From Halolamina salifodinae (lineage in GTDB: Archaea > Halobacteriota > Halobacteria > Halobacteriales > Haloferacaceae), in NCBI RefSeq assembly GCF_017874235.1, contig NZ_JAGGLC010000006.1:1-64000 (forward strand): a stretch of DNA of 64,000 bases. Direction: 5' to 3'. The position numbers were made by a program, and so were the translations under genes. This document shows, in pieces, positions 48,602 through 57,226 of this stretch. Positions within the stretch are counted from its first letter, which is position 1, and every line of letters starts with the position of its first letter. The notes under the pieces were generated by a model, which had not been told where the DNA came from, did no database searches, and was given only the letters and a program-made list of their open reading frames with translations.

Positions 48602-49849
48602 CTACTCGTACAGCGGGTGCTCGTCGGTCAGGTCGCCGATCGTCTCGGACACCTCGGCGATCACGTCCTCGTCGTCGGGCGCGTCGACGACATCAGCGAT
48701 GCAGTCAGCGACGGTACGGCAGTCACTCGCCGTGAAGCCACGGGTCGTGATGGCGGGCGTCCCCACGCGGATGCCGGAGGGGTTGAACGGCGAGCGCGTC
48801 TCGCCGGGTACGGTGTTGGCGTTGAGGACGACGCCGGCCTTCTCCAGGGCCTCCTCGACGTCCTTCCCGGTCGTGTCGGGGTGGGACGGCCGGAGATCGG
48901 CGAGCACGAGGTGGGTGTCGGTCCCACCGGAAACGAGCTCCAGCCCGCGGTCCTGCAGGCGCTCGGCCATCGCCTCGGCGTTGGTCACGACGCGGGCCGC
49001 GTACTCCTCGAACTCCGGGGTGAGTGCTTCCTTGAAACCGACGGCCTTGCCGGCGATGTTGTGCATCAGTGGGCCGCCCTGCATCCCGGGGATGACCGCG
49101 CTGTCGACGGCCTCGCCCCACTCGTCGCCGCACATGACCATCCCGCCGCGGCCGGCGCGGATGGTTTTGTGCGTCGAGCCAGTGACGAAGTCGGCGATGC
49201 CGACCGGCGATTCGTGTTGGCCCGCGGCGACGAGGCCGGTGATGTGGGCGATGTCCGCGAGATGGAGGGCGTCGACTTCCGCGGCGGTCGCCTGGATGCG
49301 CTCCCACTCGACCTCGCGGGGGTACGCGGAGTAGCCCGAGACGATCATGTCGGGGTCGAACGCGTCGGCCTTCTCGGCCAGTCCCTCGTAGTCGATGTAG
49401 CCGGTCTCGCCGTCGCACTCGTAATGCTGCACCTCGAAATGTTCGCCGACGAAGTTGGCGTGGTGGCCGTGGCTGAGGTGGCCGCCGTGGGTCAGATCGA
49501 GGCTGAGGATCTTGTCGCCGGGGTCCAGCGCGGCGATGTAGACGGCCATGTTCGCCTGCGACCCGGAGTGGGGCTGGACGTTGACGTGCTCGGCGCCCCA
49601 GAGCTCCTTCGCACGGTCGATTGCGAGCTGTTCGACCGTGTCAGCGTGCTCGCAGCCGCCGTAGTAGCGGTGGTTCGGGTAGCCCTCGGCGTACTTGTTG
49701 GTGAGCGCGCTGGACTGAGCATCCATCACGGCCTCGGAGACGTGGTTCTCGCTGGCGATCAGGGTGATCGTGTCCTGTTGCCGAGCGATCTCGGCTTCGA
49801 GTGCGTCTGCGGTGTCGGGGTCCACCTGCCGGACGTGGTCGTGCTCCAT
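48602..49849 (-). CDS. glyA: serine hydroxymethyltransferase
   Basis: PLP enzyme converting serine and (tetrahydro)folate or pterin to glycine and a methylene carrier; 415 residues. It has NKYAEGYPNHRYYGG near the start, substrate region HGGHLSHGH, and the Schiff-base Lys in GSTHKTIRAGRGG. The C-terminus includes SPFNPSGIRVGTPAITTRG. I chose ATG 49849 because it begins MEHDHVRQVDPDTADALEAE. Together with folD it supplies one-carbon units. Longer in-frame extensions upstream are not conserved-looking. Confidence 0.96.
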   Translation of the reverse strand: MEHDHVRQVDPDTADALEAEIARQQDTITLIASENHVSEAVMDAQSSALTNKYAEGYPNHRYYGGCEHADTVEQLAIDRAKELWGAEHVNVQPHSGSQANMAVYIAALDPGDKILSLDLTHGGHLSHGHHANFVGEHFEVQHYECDGETGYIDYEGLAEKADAFDPDMIVSGYSAYPREVEWERIQATAAEVDALHLADIAHITGLVAAGQHESPVGIADFVTGSTHKTIRAGRGGMVMCGDEWGEAVDSAVIPGMQGGPLMHNIAGKAVGFKEALTPEFEEYAARVVTNAEAMAERLQDRGLELVSGGTDTHLVLADLRPSHPDTTGKDVEEALEKAGVVLNANTVPGETRSPFNPSGIRVGTPAITTRGFTASDCRTVADCIADVVDAPDDEDVIAEVSETIGDLTDEHPLYE

Positions 49850-50206
49850 ATCCTCATGCCCGTCCACTGCCGGGTTAAGCCTAACTGTCGCCGACCGCGC
49901 GCCCGACACCGGGATCGAGCTCAAACGCTCCCCGCAGCCTACGCGAACCGGGCGACCTACCGCGGGCGCGCCGACGGCTCGATCTCGGTCGTGGCCGTGC
50001 GCAACGACGTCGAGATGGGCACCGAGGGGGTGGGCTCCACGAGCGTCTCGTCGGCGGCGACGGCGCCGTTCTGGACCGCGAGGAACCGCAGCATCGCCAG
50101 TAGTTGTTTCCATAGTCATCCCCCATAAGCAATAGCTTGCAGAGGCGCTGAGACGGTGGTTTTCCCGTTAATATTAAATATAGAGTGCCGCATATACTCT
50201 ACTAGA
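49850..50206. other. intergenic stretch with a possible gene remnant
   Basis: No intact gene. On the minus strand, from about 50115 down to 49962, a stretch without start codon reads WKQLLAMLRFLAVQNGAVAA, then DETLVEPTPSVPI and ends EPSARPR before a stop. It looks like a truncated coding remnant. 50160-50206 holds the promoter of the TbsP-like gene. Confidence 0.35.
50169..50181 (+). promoter_or_regulatory. AT-rich promoter of the TbsP-like gene
   Basis: TAATATTAAATAT lies 26-38 nt before the ATG at 50207; it is nearly self-complementary (TAATATTA) and could be both TATA box and operator. Confidence 0.5.
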
Positions 50207-51028
50207 ATGACATCGAATTTACTTGGCGGCGAAATCGAGGATATCCTCCGGGAGAGCATCGACGACGCTGGTGACGAACTGCTGTTCGTCGACCCCTCCG
50301 CGGCCGCCGTCGAGGCGCTGATCGACCTCGGCACCGAGTACGAAGGCGACCTCCCGACCGTGAAGCTCCTCGCTAACGAGCGCATGCTCAAGGACGTAAT
50401 GGACGACTTCCTCGTCGCGAGCAACGCCGCGGACCTGGCCGAGTCCGGCGCCCTCGAACTCCGGAACCTCGATGCGGACACCGACAACGCGCTGCTGATT
50501 ACCGAGGAGCGCACCGTCGCCGTCGTCGCCGCCGGCGGCGCCGTCGCCGGCCTGACCACCGACGACGAGGAGTTCACCGGGCTGGCCTACGAGGACTACG
50601 CCGAACGCTTCGACGCCGCCGACCAGTTCAATCTCCGCACGCCCGCCATCTCCCGCGTCCGCGAGACGATGGCCGACGACATCGGCGAACAGTCCCGTGA
50701 GGACTTCGACAGCGTGCTCCAGTCGCTGGAGACCGCCCGCGGCGACGGCGACGGCCTCGACGAGGTCACCATCTCGCTGCTGGTCGCCGCCAAGAACGAC
50801 ATCCTGCTCTACGACATCAGCAAGTGGGGCGAGGACGTGGGTATCGCCTCGAAGGCGACGTTCTCCCGAACCAAGACCCGCCTCGAGGAGCTCGGCCTGA
50901 TCGACACCGAGAAAGTCCCCATCGACGTGGGTCGCCCGCGCCTGCGCCTGAAACTCGGCGACGAGCGACTCCACGACGCCGACGCCGAGGAGATCGCCAG
51001 CGTCGCCCAGTCGATGATCGCCAGCTAA
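50207..51028 (+). CDS. tbsP: TbsP-like transcriptional regulator (DUF5821)
   Basis: Product of 273 residues starting MTSNLLGGEIEDILRESIDD. It has an N-terminal alpha/beta domain (ELLFVDPSAAAVEALIDLG), a middle part, and a C-terminal winged HTH (GIASKATFSRTKTRLEELGL, then PIDVGRPRLRLKL). This matches my memory of the haloarchaeal DUF5821 protein TbsP, linked to TrmB control of gapII expression in Haloferax. The name is by recollection of the family start and should be confirmed. The YcaO gene follows 46 bp downstream on the same strand. Confidence 0.75.
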   Translation: MTSNLLGGEIEDILRESIDDAGDELLFVDPSAAAVEALIDLGTEYEGDLPTVKLLANERMLKDVMDDFLVASNAADLAESGALELRNLDADTDNALLITEERTVAVVAAGGAVAGLTTDDEEFTGLAYEDYAERFDAADQFNLRTPAISRVRETMADDIGEQSREDFDSVLQSLETARGDGDGLDEVTISLLVAAKNDILLYDISKWGEDVGIASKATFSRTKTRLEELGLIDTEKVPIDVGRPRLRLKLGDERLHDADAEEIASVAQSMIAS

Positions 51029-51074
51029 GCCGGCACCCGTCCCTTTTTGCGAGCCGCGCCCCCCCTCTCGATCC

Positions 51075-52781
51075 ATGGATATCGGAATCGTCGGGAGCGG
51101 CCCCGCCGCCGACGCCATCGAGGCGGCGATGGCCGACCTCGACGCACGAGTCGTCGAGACGGGCAGCGACGGGTTCGGCGACATCGGCTTCTGCTTCGTC
51201 GTCGGCGCCGCCGGCGCGGACGCGTTCGGCGCCGCCGCCGACAGCGACGCGCTGGATCGCTGGGTCGCCGTCGAAATCGGCGGCATCGGCGGCCACGCCG
51301 TCGACGAGATCGACGCCGCCGTCTCGGTGTACACGCCCACCTCCGGCTGCTACCGCTGTCTGCAGCGCCGCGTCGACGCCACGGCCGAAGCGAGCAAAGC
51401 GAAACCCTCCGCGCCCACCAGCGCCGTGCGCTACGCGGGCGCGCTCGCCGGCCGCCGCGCCACCCGGATCCTGACCGGCGAGGATCTCGGCGGCACCGTC
51501 GTCGAAGTCGACGGCCCCGAGCGCCGGTTCCAGCCGGTGCCGTTCTGTGGCTGTTCGCCCGGCCGGGACCGGATGCTCTCGCTCTCCGACCGCGAGACCG
51601 ACCTCGAAGAGGCACTCAGCCGTGCCGAGGCGGCCGTCGACGAGCGCGTGGGGATCGTCGAGCAGGTCGGCGAACAGGCCTCGTTCCCGCTGCCGTACTA
51701 CATGGCCGCCAACGCCGGGACCGAGGGGTTCTCCGACGCCAGCGCCGCTCCCTTCGCCGCCGGCGCCGCCGCCGACTGGAACGAGGCGTACATGAAGGCA
51801 CTGGGCGAGGCGCTGGAGCGCTACGCCGCCGGCGTCTACCGGAACGCGGAGTTCCGCCACGCGCCCGCGACGGCACTCGACAACGCCGTTTCGCCCGACC
51901 GGTTCGTCACCTCGGACAGCTACGACCCGGATCCGGCGGCCGAGCGCCCGTGGGTCCCGGGACTGGACCTCGAAAGCGAGGACGGCGTCTGGCTCCCGGC
52001 CGAAGCCGTCCAGTACCCCCCGCCCGAACAGCGGATCAAGCCGCCGATCACCACCGGTCTCGGCCTCGGGAGTTCGACCGTCGAGGCGACGATTTCGGGG
52101 CTCTCGGAGGTCATCGAGCGCGACGCGACGATGCTCTCGTGGTACTCCGACTACGAGCCGCTTGGGCTCTCCATCGACGACGAGCGCTTCACCGAACTCG
52201 AGAAACGCGCCGCGAGCGAGGACCTGACCGTCACGGTCACCCTGCTCACGCAGGACATCGACGTGCCGGTCGTCGCAGCCACCGTCCACCGTGCTGGTGG
52301 CGAGTGGCCTCGATTCGCCGCCGGATCCGGCGCCGATCTAGACCCCGTCGACGCCGCCACCGGCGCGCTGGCGGAGGCGATCCAGAACTGGATCGAACTC
52401 CGAGACATGGGCCCCGAACAGGCCGCCGACGAGGGCGGCGCCATCGCCGAGTACGCCGACTTCCCGGACCGCGTCCGAGAGCTAACCCACCCCGCGACGA
52501 CGATTCCCGCCGAGAGCGTCGCGGACGACGCCGATCTATCGGGCGGGGAAGCACTCGAAACGCTCGTCGAGCGCGTGCGAGAAGCGAACCTCACCCCCTA
52601 CGCCGCCCGGACGACCACTCGCGACGTGGCAACGCTGGGCTTCGAGGGCGTCCGAGCGGTGATTCCGAAAGCCCAGCCCCTGTTCACCGCAGAGCCGTTC
52701 TTCGGCGACCGACTCGACCGCGTCGCCGCGTCGATGGGGTTCGAGGCGAAGCCCGGTCGGGCCTACCACCCCTATCCGTAA
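51075..52781 (+). CDS. YcaO-domain protein with TOMM cyclodehydratase features
   Basis: Product of 568 residues. The N-terminal part (1-200) looks like an E1-like/ocin-ThiF domain of TOMM C-proteins: a GSGP motif near the start and two Cys pairs, C92/C95 (GCYRCLQ) and C158/C160 (FCGCSPG), that could bind zinc. The YcaO domain (205-568) has ATP/Mg motifs ALGEALERY, SGLSEVIERD and AIQNWIELRD. The last residues are HPYP; a C-terminal PxP is catalytically important in azoline-forming YcaO enzymes. So ATP-dependent amide-backbone cyclisation or thioamidation of a peptide or protein is likely. No dehydrogenase, TfuA or precursor peptide is visible nearby. Confidence 0.88.
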   Translation: MDIGIVGSGPAADAIEAAMADLDARVVETGSDGFGDIGFCFVVGAAGADAFGAAADSDALDRWVAVEIGGIGGHAVDEIDAAVSVYTPTSGCYRCLQRRVDATAEASKAKPSAPTSAVRYAGALAGRRATRILTGEDLGGTVVEVDGPERRFQPVPFCGCSPGRDRMLSLSDRETDLEEALSRAEAAVDERVGIVEQVGEQASFPLPYYMAANAGTEGFSDASAAPFAAGAAADWNEAYMKALGEALERYAAGVYRNAEFRHAPATALDNAVSPDRFVTSDSYDPDPAAERPWVPGLDLESEDGVWLPAEAVQYPPPEQRIKPPITTGLGLGSSTVEATISGLSEVIERDATMLSWYSDYEPLGLSIDDERFTELEKRAASEDLTVTVTLLTQDIDVPVVAATVHRAGGEWPRFAAGSGADLDPVDAATGALAEAIQNWIELRDMGPEQAADEGGAIAEYADFPDRVRELTHPATTIPAESVADDADLSGGEALETLVERVREANLTPYAARTTTRDVATLGFEGVRAVIPKAQPLFTAEPFFGDRLDRVAASMGFEAKPGRAYHPYP

Positions 52782-52798
52782 CCAATCACTCCAACTCT

Positions 52799-53818
52799 CT
52801 ATAGCAGCACGCCCTTTACGTCGCCCTCGCCGGCCCGTCGAACCACCGCACGAACGGGGTCCTCGGCGCCCGCGAGGTTGTCCGAATCGCCGTCGAGGGT
52901 CAGTAGCTTCGCGGGTCGGCCCTCCTCGATCAGGCCGTACTCCTTCTCGGCCAGTTTCGCGCCGTTGCGGGTCGCCATCCGGAGCACTTCGGTCGCGCTC
53001 ACGTCGGCGAGTTTGGCGGTGAACTCCATCTCGCGGAACATCGACGGCGAGTTCAGCATCACGTTATCCGTCCCCAGCGCGACGGTCGTGCGCTCGACCA
53101 GTTCACGGATGGGGGCGACGCCGACGTTGGTGACGAGGTTCGACCGCGGGCAGACGACGACGGGAAGTTCCTCGTCCTCGATCCGGTCGAGGTGTTCGTC
53201 TCGCGGGTGGACGACGTGGATCAGGAACGCCGGGTCGAGATCCATCGCGGGCGTGAGGTCGTGGGGGTCGCGCTCGCCGGCGTGGATGGCGAACGACTTC
53301 CCTGCCTCGCGGCAGGCCTCCCGGAGGTCGCCGAACTCACTGTCGCGGGCGCCGCTGGCGCCGAAGCCGTCGGCGGCCCGCATCGCGTCGGCGCTCTCGC
53401 GGCCGAAGATCACGGGGTCGATGTCGCGACCATCGAGGGCGTCCCGGATCGCTTCGACGCCCTCGACGCCGCCCTCGCGGAACTCCAGAAACGCCGCGGT
53501 GCCCGAATCCTCCATAAATCGGAGGCTGCGGGCCATCGCCTCGACTTTCTCTTCGCGGCTGGCCTGCCGGAGCAGGCGGTGCTTGAGGCCGTCCGGCGGT
53601 GCGACCAGTTCGTCCAGCGAGAGGCCGCCGCCGGCCTCCTTGGCGATGGAGTCGCCGATGTGGGTGTGGGCGTTGACAAAGGCGGGCAGGACGATGTCCG
53701 TCGAGTCGGTATCGGCCTCCTCGACGGCGGCGATGCGGCCGTCCTCGACGACGACGCGCCCCTCGATGGGGTCGAACGACTCGCCGCGGAGGATCGTTCC
53801 CTCGAGCGTGGTGGCCAT
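52799..53818 (-). CDS. amidohydrolase-superfamily enzyme
   Basis: Product of 339 residues from ATG 53818. It has an N-terminal beta domain (EGRVVVEDGRIAAVEE) then the TIM-barrel metal motif NAHTHIGDS, HAGERD, VHPRDEHLDR and ALGTDNVMLNSPSM. It resembles chlorohydrolase/cytosine-deaminase-type amidohydrolases that act on cyclic amidines; the substrate is unknown. A nucleobase or pterin-like role is possible. The YcaO gene converges 17 bp away. Confidence 0.88.
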   Translation of the reverse strand: MATTLEGTILRGESFDPIEGRVVVEDGRIAAVEEADTDSTDIVLPAFVNAHTHIGDSIAKEAGGGLSLDELVAPPDGLKHRLLRQASREEKVEAMARSLRFMEDSGTAAFLEFREGGVEGVEAIRDALDGRDIDPVIFGRESADAMRAADGFGASGARDSEFGDLREACREAGKSFAIHAGERDPHDLTPAMDLDPAFLIHVVHPRDEHLDRIEDEELPVVVCPRSNLVTNVGVAPIRELVERTTVALGTDNVMLNSPSMFREMEFTAKLADVSATEVLRMATRNGAKLAEKEYGLIEEGRPAKLLTLDGDSDNLAGAEDPVRAVVRRAGEGDVKGVLL

Positions 53819-53898
53819 ACCCGGACGTGGTGGCGGGGGGCCATGAACGCGACGCCATAGTCGGAAGTTATACCGCGGTGCCGCCGGACCGTCCGGGC

Positions 53899-54741
53899 AT
53901 GTCCGATTCACTCCGAGTCGTTGCCGTCGGAGAGGTGCCGCCATCACTGGCCGACCGCGAGGGGTTCGCTGTCCAGTCGGTGTCGGACACGGGCGGCGCG
54001 ATGGCGACGCTCGAGACATCGGCCGTCGACTGCCTCCTGCTCGACGCCGACTGGGCGGGCGTGCCCGAGCGCGTGCGTCGGCGGTTCCCCGACGTTTCGG
54101 TGGTCGTCTATGCCGAGACGGACGCGGTCGACCTCGACGCCGTGCTGGCGGTCGCCGACGGCTTCGTCGCCCGCGAGGCCGGCGAGACGCTACTGGCCCA
54201 CCGCCTCCCCCGCATCGCCAGTGAGAAAGCCAGCGCCTCGGCGATGCTCGACCGGGAGAGCGCCCGGTTCCAGGAGTTGGCAAAGAGCGTCGGCGTCGGC
54301 ATCCTCAGCATCGACCAGGACAGCGTGGTCCAGTTCGCCAACCCCGCCATCGAGGACGTGCTGGGCTGGCCGCCCATGGAGCTGGAGGGGGAGTCGCTGG
54401 GCGTGCTGATCCCGGACCGCCTCCGAACCAGGCATTTCGAAGGGATGAAGGAGTACCTCTCGACGGGCGAGCGCCAACTCGACTGGTCAGGGGTCGACCT
54501 CCCCGCGGAGCACCGGGAGGGCCACGAACTGGAGGTCCGCATCTCGTTCGGCGAGTTCAAACACGACAGCGAACACTACTTCACGGGCGTGATTACCCCC
54601 GTCGACGTCGACGATGACCTTCGGGCGGCGCTCGAGGCGGCCCACGACTCCGTCGTCAACGCCCGTGACCGGCACGACGACCGGACACTGGCCGAAGCCG
54701 CCGAGACGCTCTCGGAGCTACTGGCACGGCTAGAGCAGTAG
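53899..54741 (+). CDS. PAS-domain signal protein with degenerate receiver
   Basis: Product of 280 residues. The first 115 residues resemble a response-regulator receiver (VVAVGEVPPSLADREGFAV, CLLLDADWAGVPERV, VSVVVYAETDAVDLDAVLAV) but lack the acidic pocket and the phosphorylated Asp context is altered. Residues 145-245 are a PAS domain (GVGILSIDQDSVVQFANPAI). A short helical C-terminus follows, with no kinase domain. It may relay or modulate signals for a separate kinase. Divergent from the amidohydrolase. Confidence 0.75.
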   Translation: MSDSLRVVAVGEVPPSLADREGFAVQSVSDTGGAMATLETSAVDCLLLDADWAGVPERVRRRFPDVSVVVYAETDAVDLDAVLAVADGFVAREAGETLLAHRLPRIASEKASASAMLDRESARFQELAKSVGVGILSIDQDSVVQFANPAIEDVLGWPPMELEGESLGVLIPDRLRTRHFEGMKEYLSTGERQLDWSGVDLPAEHREGHELEVRISFGEFKHDSEHYFTGVITPVDVDDDLRAALEAAHDSVVNARDRHDDRTLAEAAETLSELLARLEQ

Positions 54742-55078
54742 CCGTCCGGCGACGACGTTCCCGGCGAGTACCGTGACCGTGCGCCACCGGCGCCCGTGAG
54801 TGACCGCTCGGAAAGAACTGCCGCCCGCGAAAAGGCGGTCCCTCATTCGCTCGGCGTCGCCGTCCCCTCGGTGACGGCGTCCCGGACGCGGCGCTCGCCC
54901 CCGCGATGGGTAACGCTGATACGCCGGCGCCGCCGACGCGAAGACGGCCGATGACGACGGCACCGCTCCGAGTCGGACTCGGCATCCGGCGACGACGAGC
55001 CCTATGAGTGCCGAGGCCGTTCTCCGACCCTGAGTGGTGACGCAAGAAAGAAGCTACCCGCGAACGAAACACCCCGCG
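54742..55078. other. gene-free stretch with an echo of the DUF4382 gene end
   Basis: About 335 bp without a gene. At 54844-54867 a 24-bp stretch is identical to the end of the DUF4382 gene (55082-55105) and on the minus strand reads TEGTATPSE then stop, preceded by about 25 Arg-rich codons. This suggests a partial duplication of the 3' end or a decayed paralogue. Nothing else is seen. Confidence 0.45.
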
Positions 55079-55774
55079 TTATTCGCTCGGCGTCGCCGTC
55101 CCCTCAGTCTCGGTCACGTCCGAGTAGGAAACCTCGGTACCCTTGGCGACCGGCTGGAGGAGGTACGTCCCGGTCTGGCCCCGCTTGACCGGCGTGAAGT
55201 CGGCGGTGAACGTCGTGCGCTGGTCCGCACGGATCTCGAAGGACTCCTTGAACTGCAGCGGCGCCTCGCCGGGCGTCCCGACCTCGGCGTCGCCGCCGCC
55301 CGAGAGCGTGGGGTCGACGCTCGAGACATCGAGTTGGAGAAACGCGTACGTGCCCGTCTCGATCTCGTGTTCGTCGACCAGTTTGGTGTTCCCGTCCTGT
55401 AGCTGTACGAGGTCGGCCTCCTGCGGTTCGTCGTACTCGTAGTACGTGCGCTCGTCGCTCTGGTCGACGTCCTCCTCGTCCTGCTGGACCGTCTCCTCGG
55501 CCGTGGCGGTGCTCTCAGCGGTCTCTGTGGCCTCGGTTTCGGTGCCGTCGGTTTCCTCGGTCTCCGTGCCGTCCATCTCCTTCAGCCAGAACCCCTGGAT
55601 AGTGACGACACAGCTCTCGAAGTCCGAGATATCTCCCGGTGCGTCCTTCACTTTCGTCGCGAGTGTCCCTGTGGCCGACCCGCCCGTACAGCCGGCCAGC
55701 CCCGTGATGCCCGCGAGACCGATTGCGCCAGCCGCTCGGAGATACGTTCGTCGTGTCGTCGTTGTGTCGCTCAT
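55079..55774 (-). CDS. DUF4382-like Tat lipoprotein
   Basis: Product of 231 residues. It has a Tat signal with lipobox (TRRTYLRAAGA, then GLAGCTGG, Cys at about 29). The mature domain has ATGTLATKVKDAPGDISDFE, a low-complexity Thr/Glu linker (about 68-100), then YYEYDEPQEADLVQLQDG and ETGTYAFLQLDVSSVDP. This is the DUF4382 pattern, found in exported archaeal and bacterial proteins that may carry Ig-like sheets. Function unknown; anchored on the outer face of the membrane. Confidence 0.85.
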   Translation of the reverse strand: MSDTTTTRRTYLRAAGAIGLAGITGLAGCTGGSATGTLATKVKDAPGDISDFESCVVTIQGFWLKEMDGTETEETDGTETEATETAESTATAEETVQQDEEDVDQSDERTYYEYDEPQEADLVQLQDGNTKLVDEHEIETGTYAFLQLDVSSVDPTLSGGGDAEVGTPGEAPLQFKESFEIRADQRTTFTADFTPVKRGQTGTYLLQPVAKGTEVSYSDVTETEGTATPSE

Positions 55775-55977
55775 ACACTTGTCGGGAGTGCCCAGACAGG
55801 GGTAAACCGGGGAGTTACTCGGCCGGAGTTGGGGGCGACTTTACCCCGATTAACCGCGGATTAGGCCCAGCGAACCGCAAGCAGTGGCCGGGGCGCCGCA
55901 GAAGGGGTGAATCGCGGCGTTCCGCGAGCGGCCCGCGGGTCACGCGACACTCAGTAGCCCTCGCTCAGTAGCCCCGC

Positions 55978-57132
55978 TCAATACCCCTCACCCAGTAGCT
56001 CCCGCGCGACGATGTTCTTCTGAATCTCGGTCGTCCCCTCGTAGATCTGGGTGATCTTCGAGTCCCGATAGAGTCGCTCCACGTCGAAGTCGTCGACGAA
56101 GCCCGCGCCGCCGTGGATCTGGACCGCCTCGTCGGCGACGTCCGTCGCCACGTCGGAGGCGAACTCCTTGGCCATCGACGCCAGCATCGTGAGGTCGTCC
56201 TCGGCGTGTTCGACGCTCCAAGCGGACTTGTACGTCAACTGCCGGGCCGCCTCGGTCCGGGTGTGCATCTCCGAAAGCTTGTGCCGAATCGCCTGAAACT
56301 CCGAAATCGAGCGGCCGAACTGCTCGCGCTCCTCCGCGTACGCCAGCGCACGCTCGGCGGCGCCCTTCGCGATACCGACCGCCTGCGCCGCGACCATCGT
56401 TCGCGTCTCGTCGAAGAACTGCATCAACTGGGGGAACCCCATCCCGCGCTGGCCGACGAGGTTCTCCTCGGGCACGCGCACGTCGTCGAACCGGAGCTCC
56501 GCCGTGTCGCTGGCCCGAATCCCCAGCTTTCCAGTGATCTTCTCGCTCTCGAACCCCTCGCGGTCGCGCTCGACGATGATCTGGGAGAAGCCGGTGTAGC
56601 GATCCCCAACGTCCGGGTCCGTCTCGCACATCACGACGAAGTAGTCGCCGACCGAGCCGTTGGTGATCCACATCTTCGAGCCATCGAGGACCCACTCGTC
56701 GCCGTCCTTCTCGGCAGTGGTCGAGATCGAACTTACGTCCGACCCGGCGTGGGGTTCGCTGATGGCCGCGCCCATCACCGCCTCGCCCTCCGTGATCGGC
56801 GGGAGATATTCCTCCTTCTGTTCCTCGGTGCCGAACTCCATGATGGCCTCGGCGCCGAAGCCGGCGCTGGTGATACAGAGCGCGATGCCCGGATCGACCG
56901 CGAACAGTTCCTCCGTCACCAGCGCCATCTCCAGCGTCGAGTAGCCGACGCCGCCGTACTCGATGGGGAAGTGGGCGCCCGTCAGGCCCAGATCAGCCGC
57001 CTGCTCGACGAGTTCGGCGGGGTACCTCTCCTCGCGGTCGTACTCCCCGGCGACGGGTTTGATCTCGTTTTCCGCGAACCGGCGCACCTCCTCCCGTAGC
57101 TGCTCCTGTTCCTGGGTCAGTCCGAACTCCAT
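55978..57132 (-). CDS. acyl-CoA dehydrogenase
   Basis: FAD enzyme of 384 residues that oxidises acyl-CoA at the alpha-beta position. It starts MEFGLTQEQEQLREEVRRFA. FAD-binding WITNG and GAAISEPHAGSDVSS, the GQRGMGFPQLMQFFDETR helix and the catalytic Glu in QIYEGTTEIQKN are intact. The length is standard. It passes electrons to ETF. I chose ATG 57132. Phosphate transporter gene upstream on the same strand, about 94 bp away. The exact chain-length specificity is unknown. Confidence 0.94.
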   Translation of the reverse strand: MEFGLTQEQEQLREEVRRFAENEIKPVAGEYDREERYPAELVEQAADLGLTGAHFPIEYGGVGYSTLEMALVTEELFAVDPGIALCITSAGFGAEAIMEFGTEEQKEEYLPPITEGEAVMGAAISEPHAGSDVSSISTTAEKDGDEWVLDGSKMWITNGSVGDYFVVMCETDPDVGDRYTGFSQIIVERDREGFESEKITGKLGIRASDTAELRFDDVRVPEENLVGQRGMGFPQLMQFFDETRTMVAAQAVGIAKGAAERALAYAEEREQFGRSISEFQAIRHKLSEMHTRTEAARQLTYKSAWSVEHAEDDLTMLASMAKEFASDVATDVADEAVQIHGGAGFVDDFDVERLYRDSKITQIYEGTTEIQKNIVARELLGEGY

Positions 57133-57226
57133 AGCTAATGCAACGAGAAACAGGTGAAGAGTTTTTTGCCGAACGAGGGTGACTGCGCCTCGAAACACGG
57201 GTCGACCGCCGACCGAGCGCGTCTCG

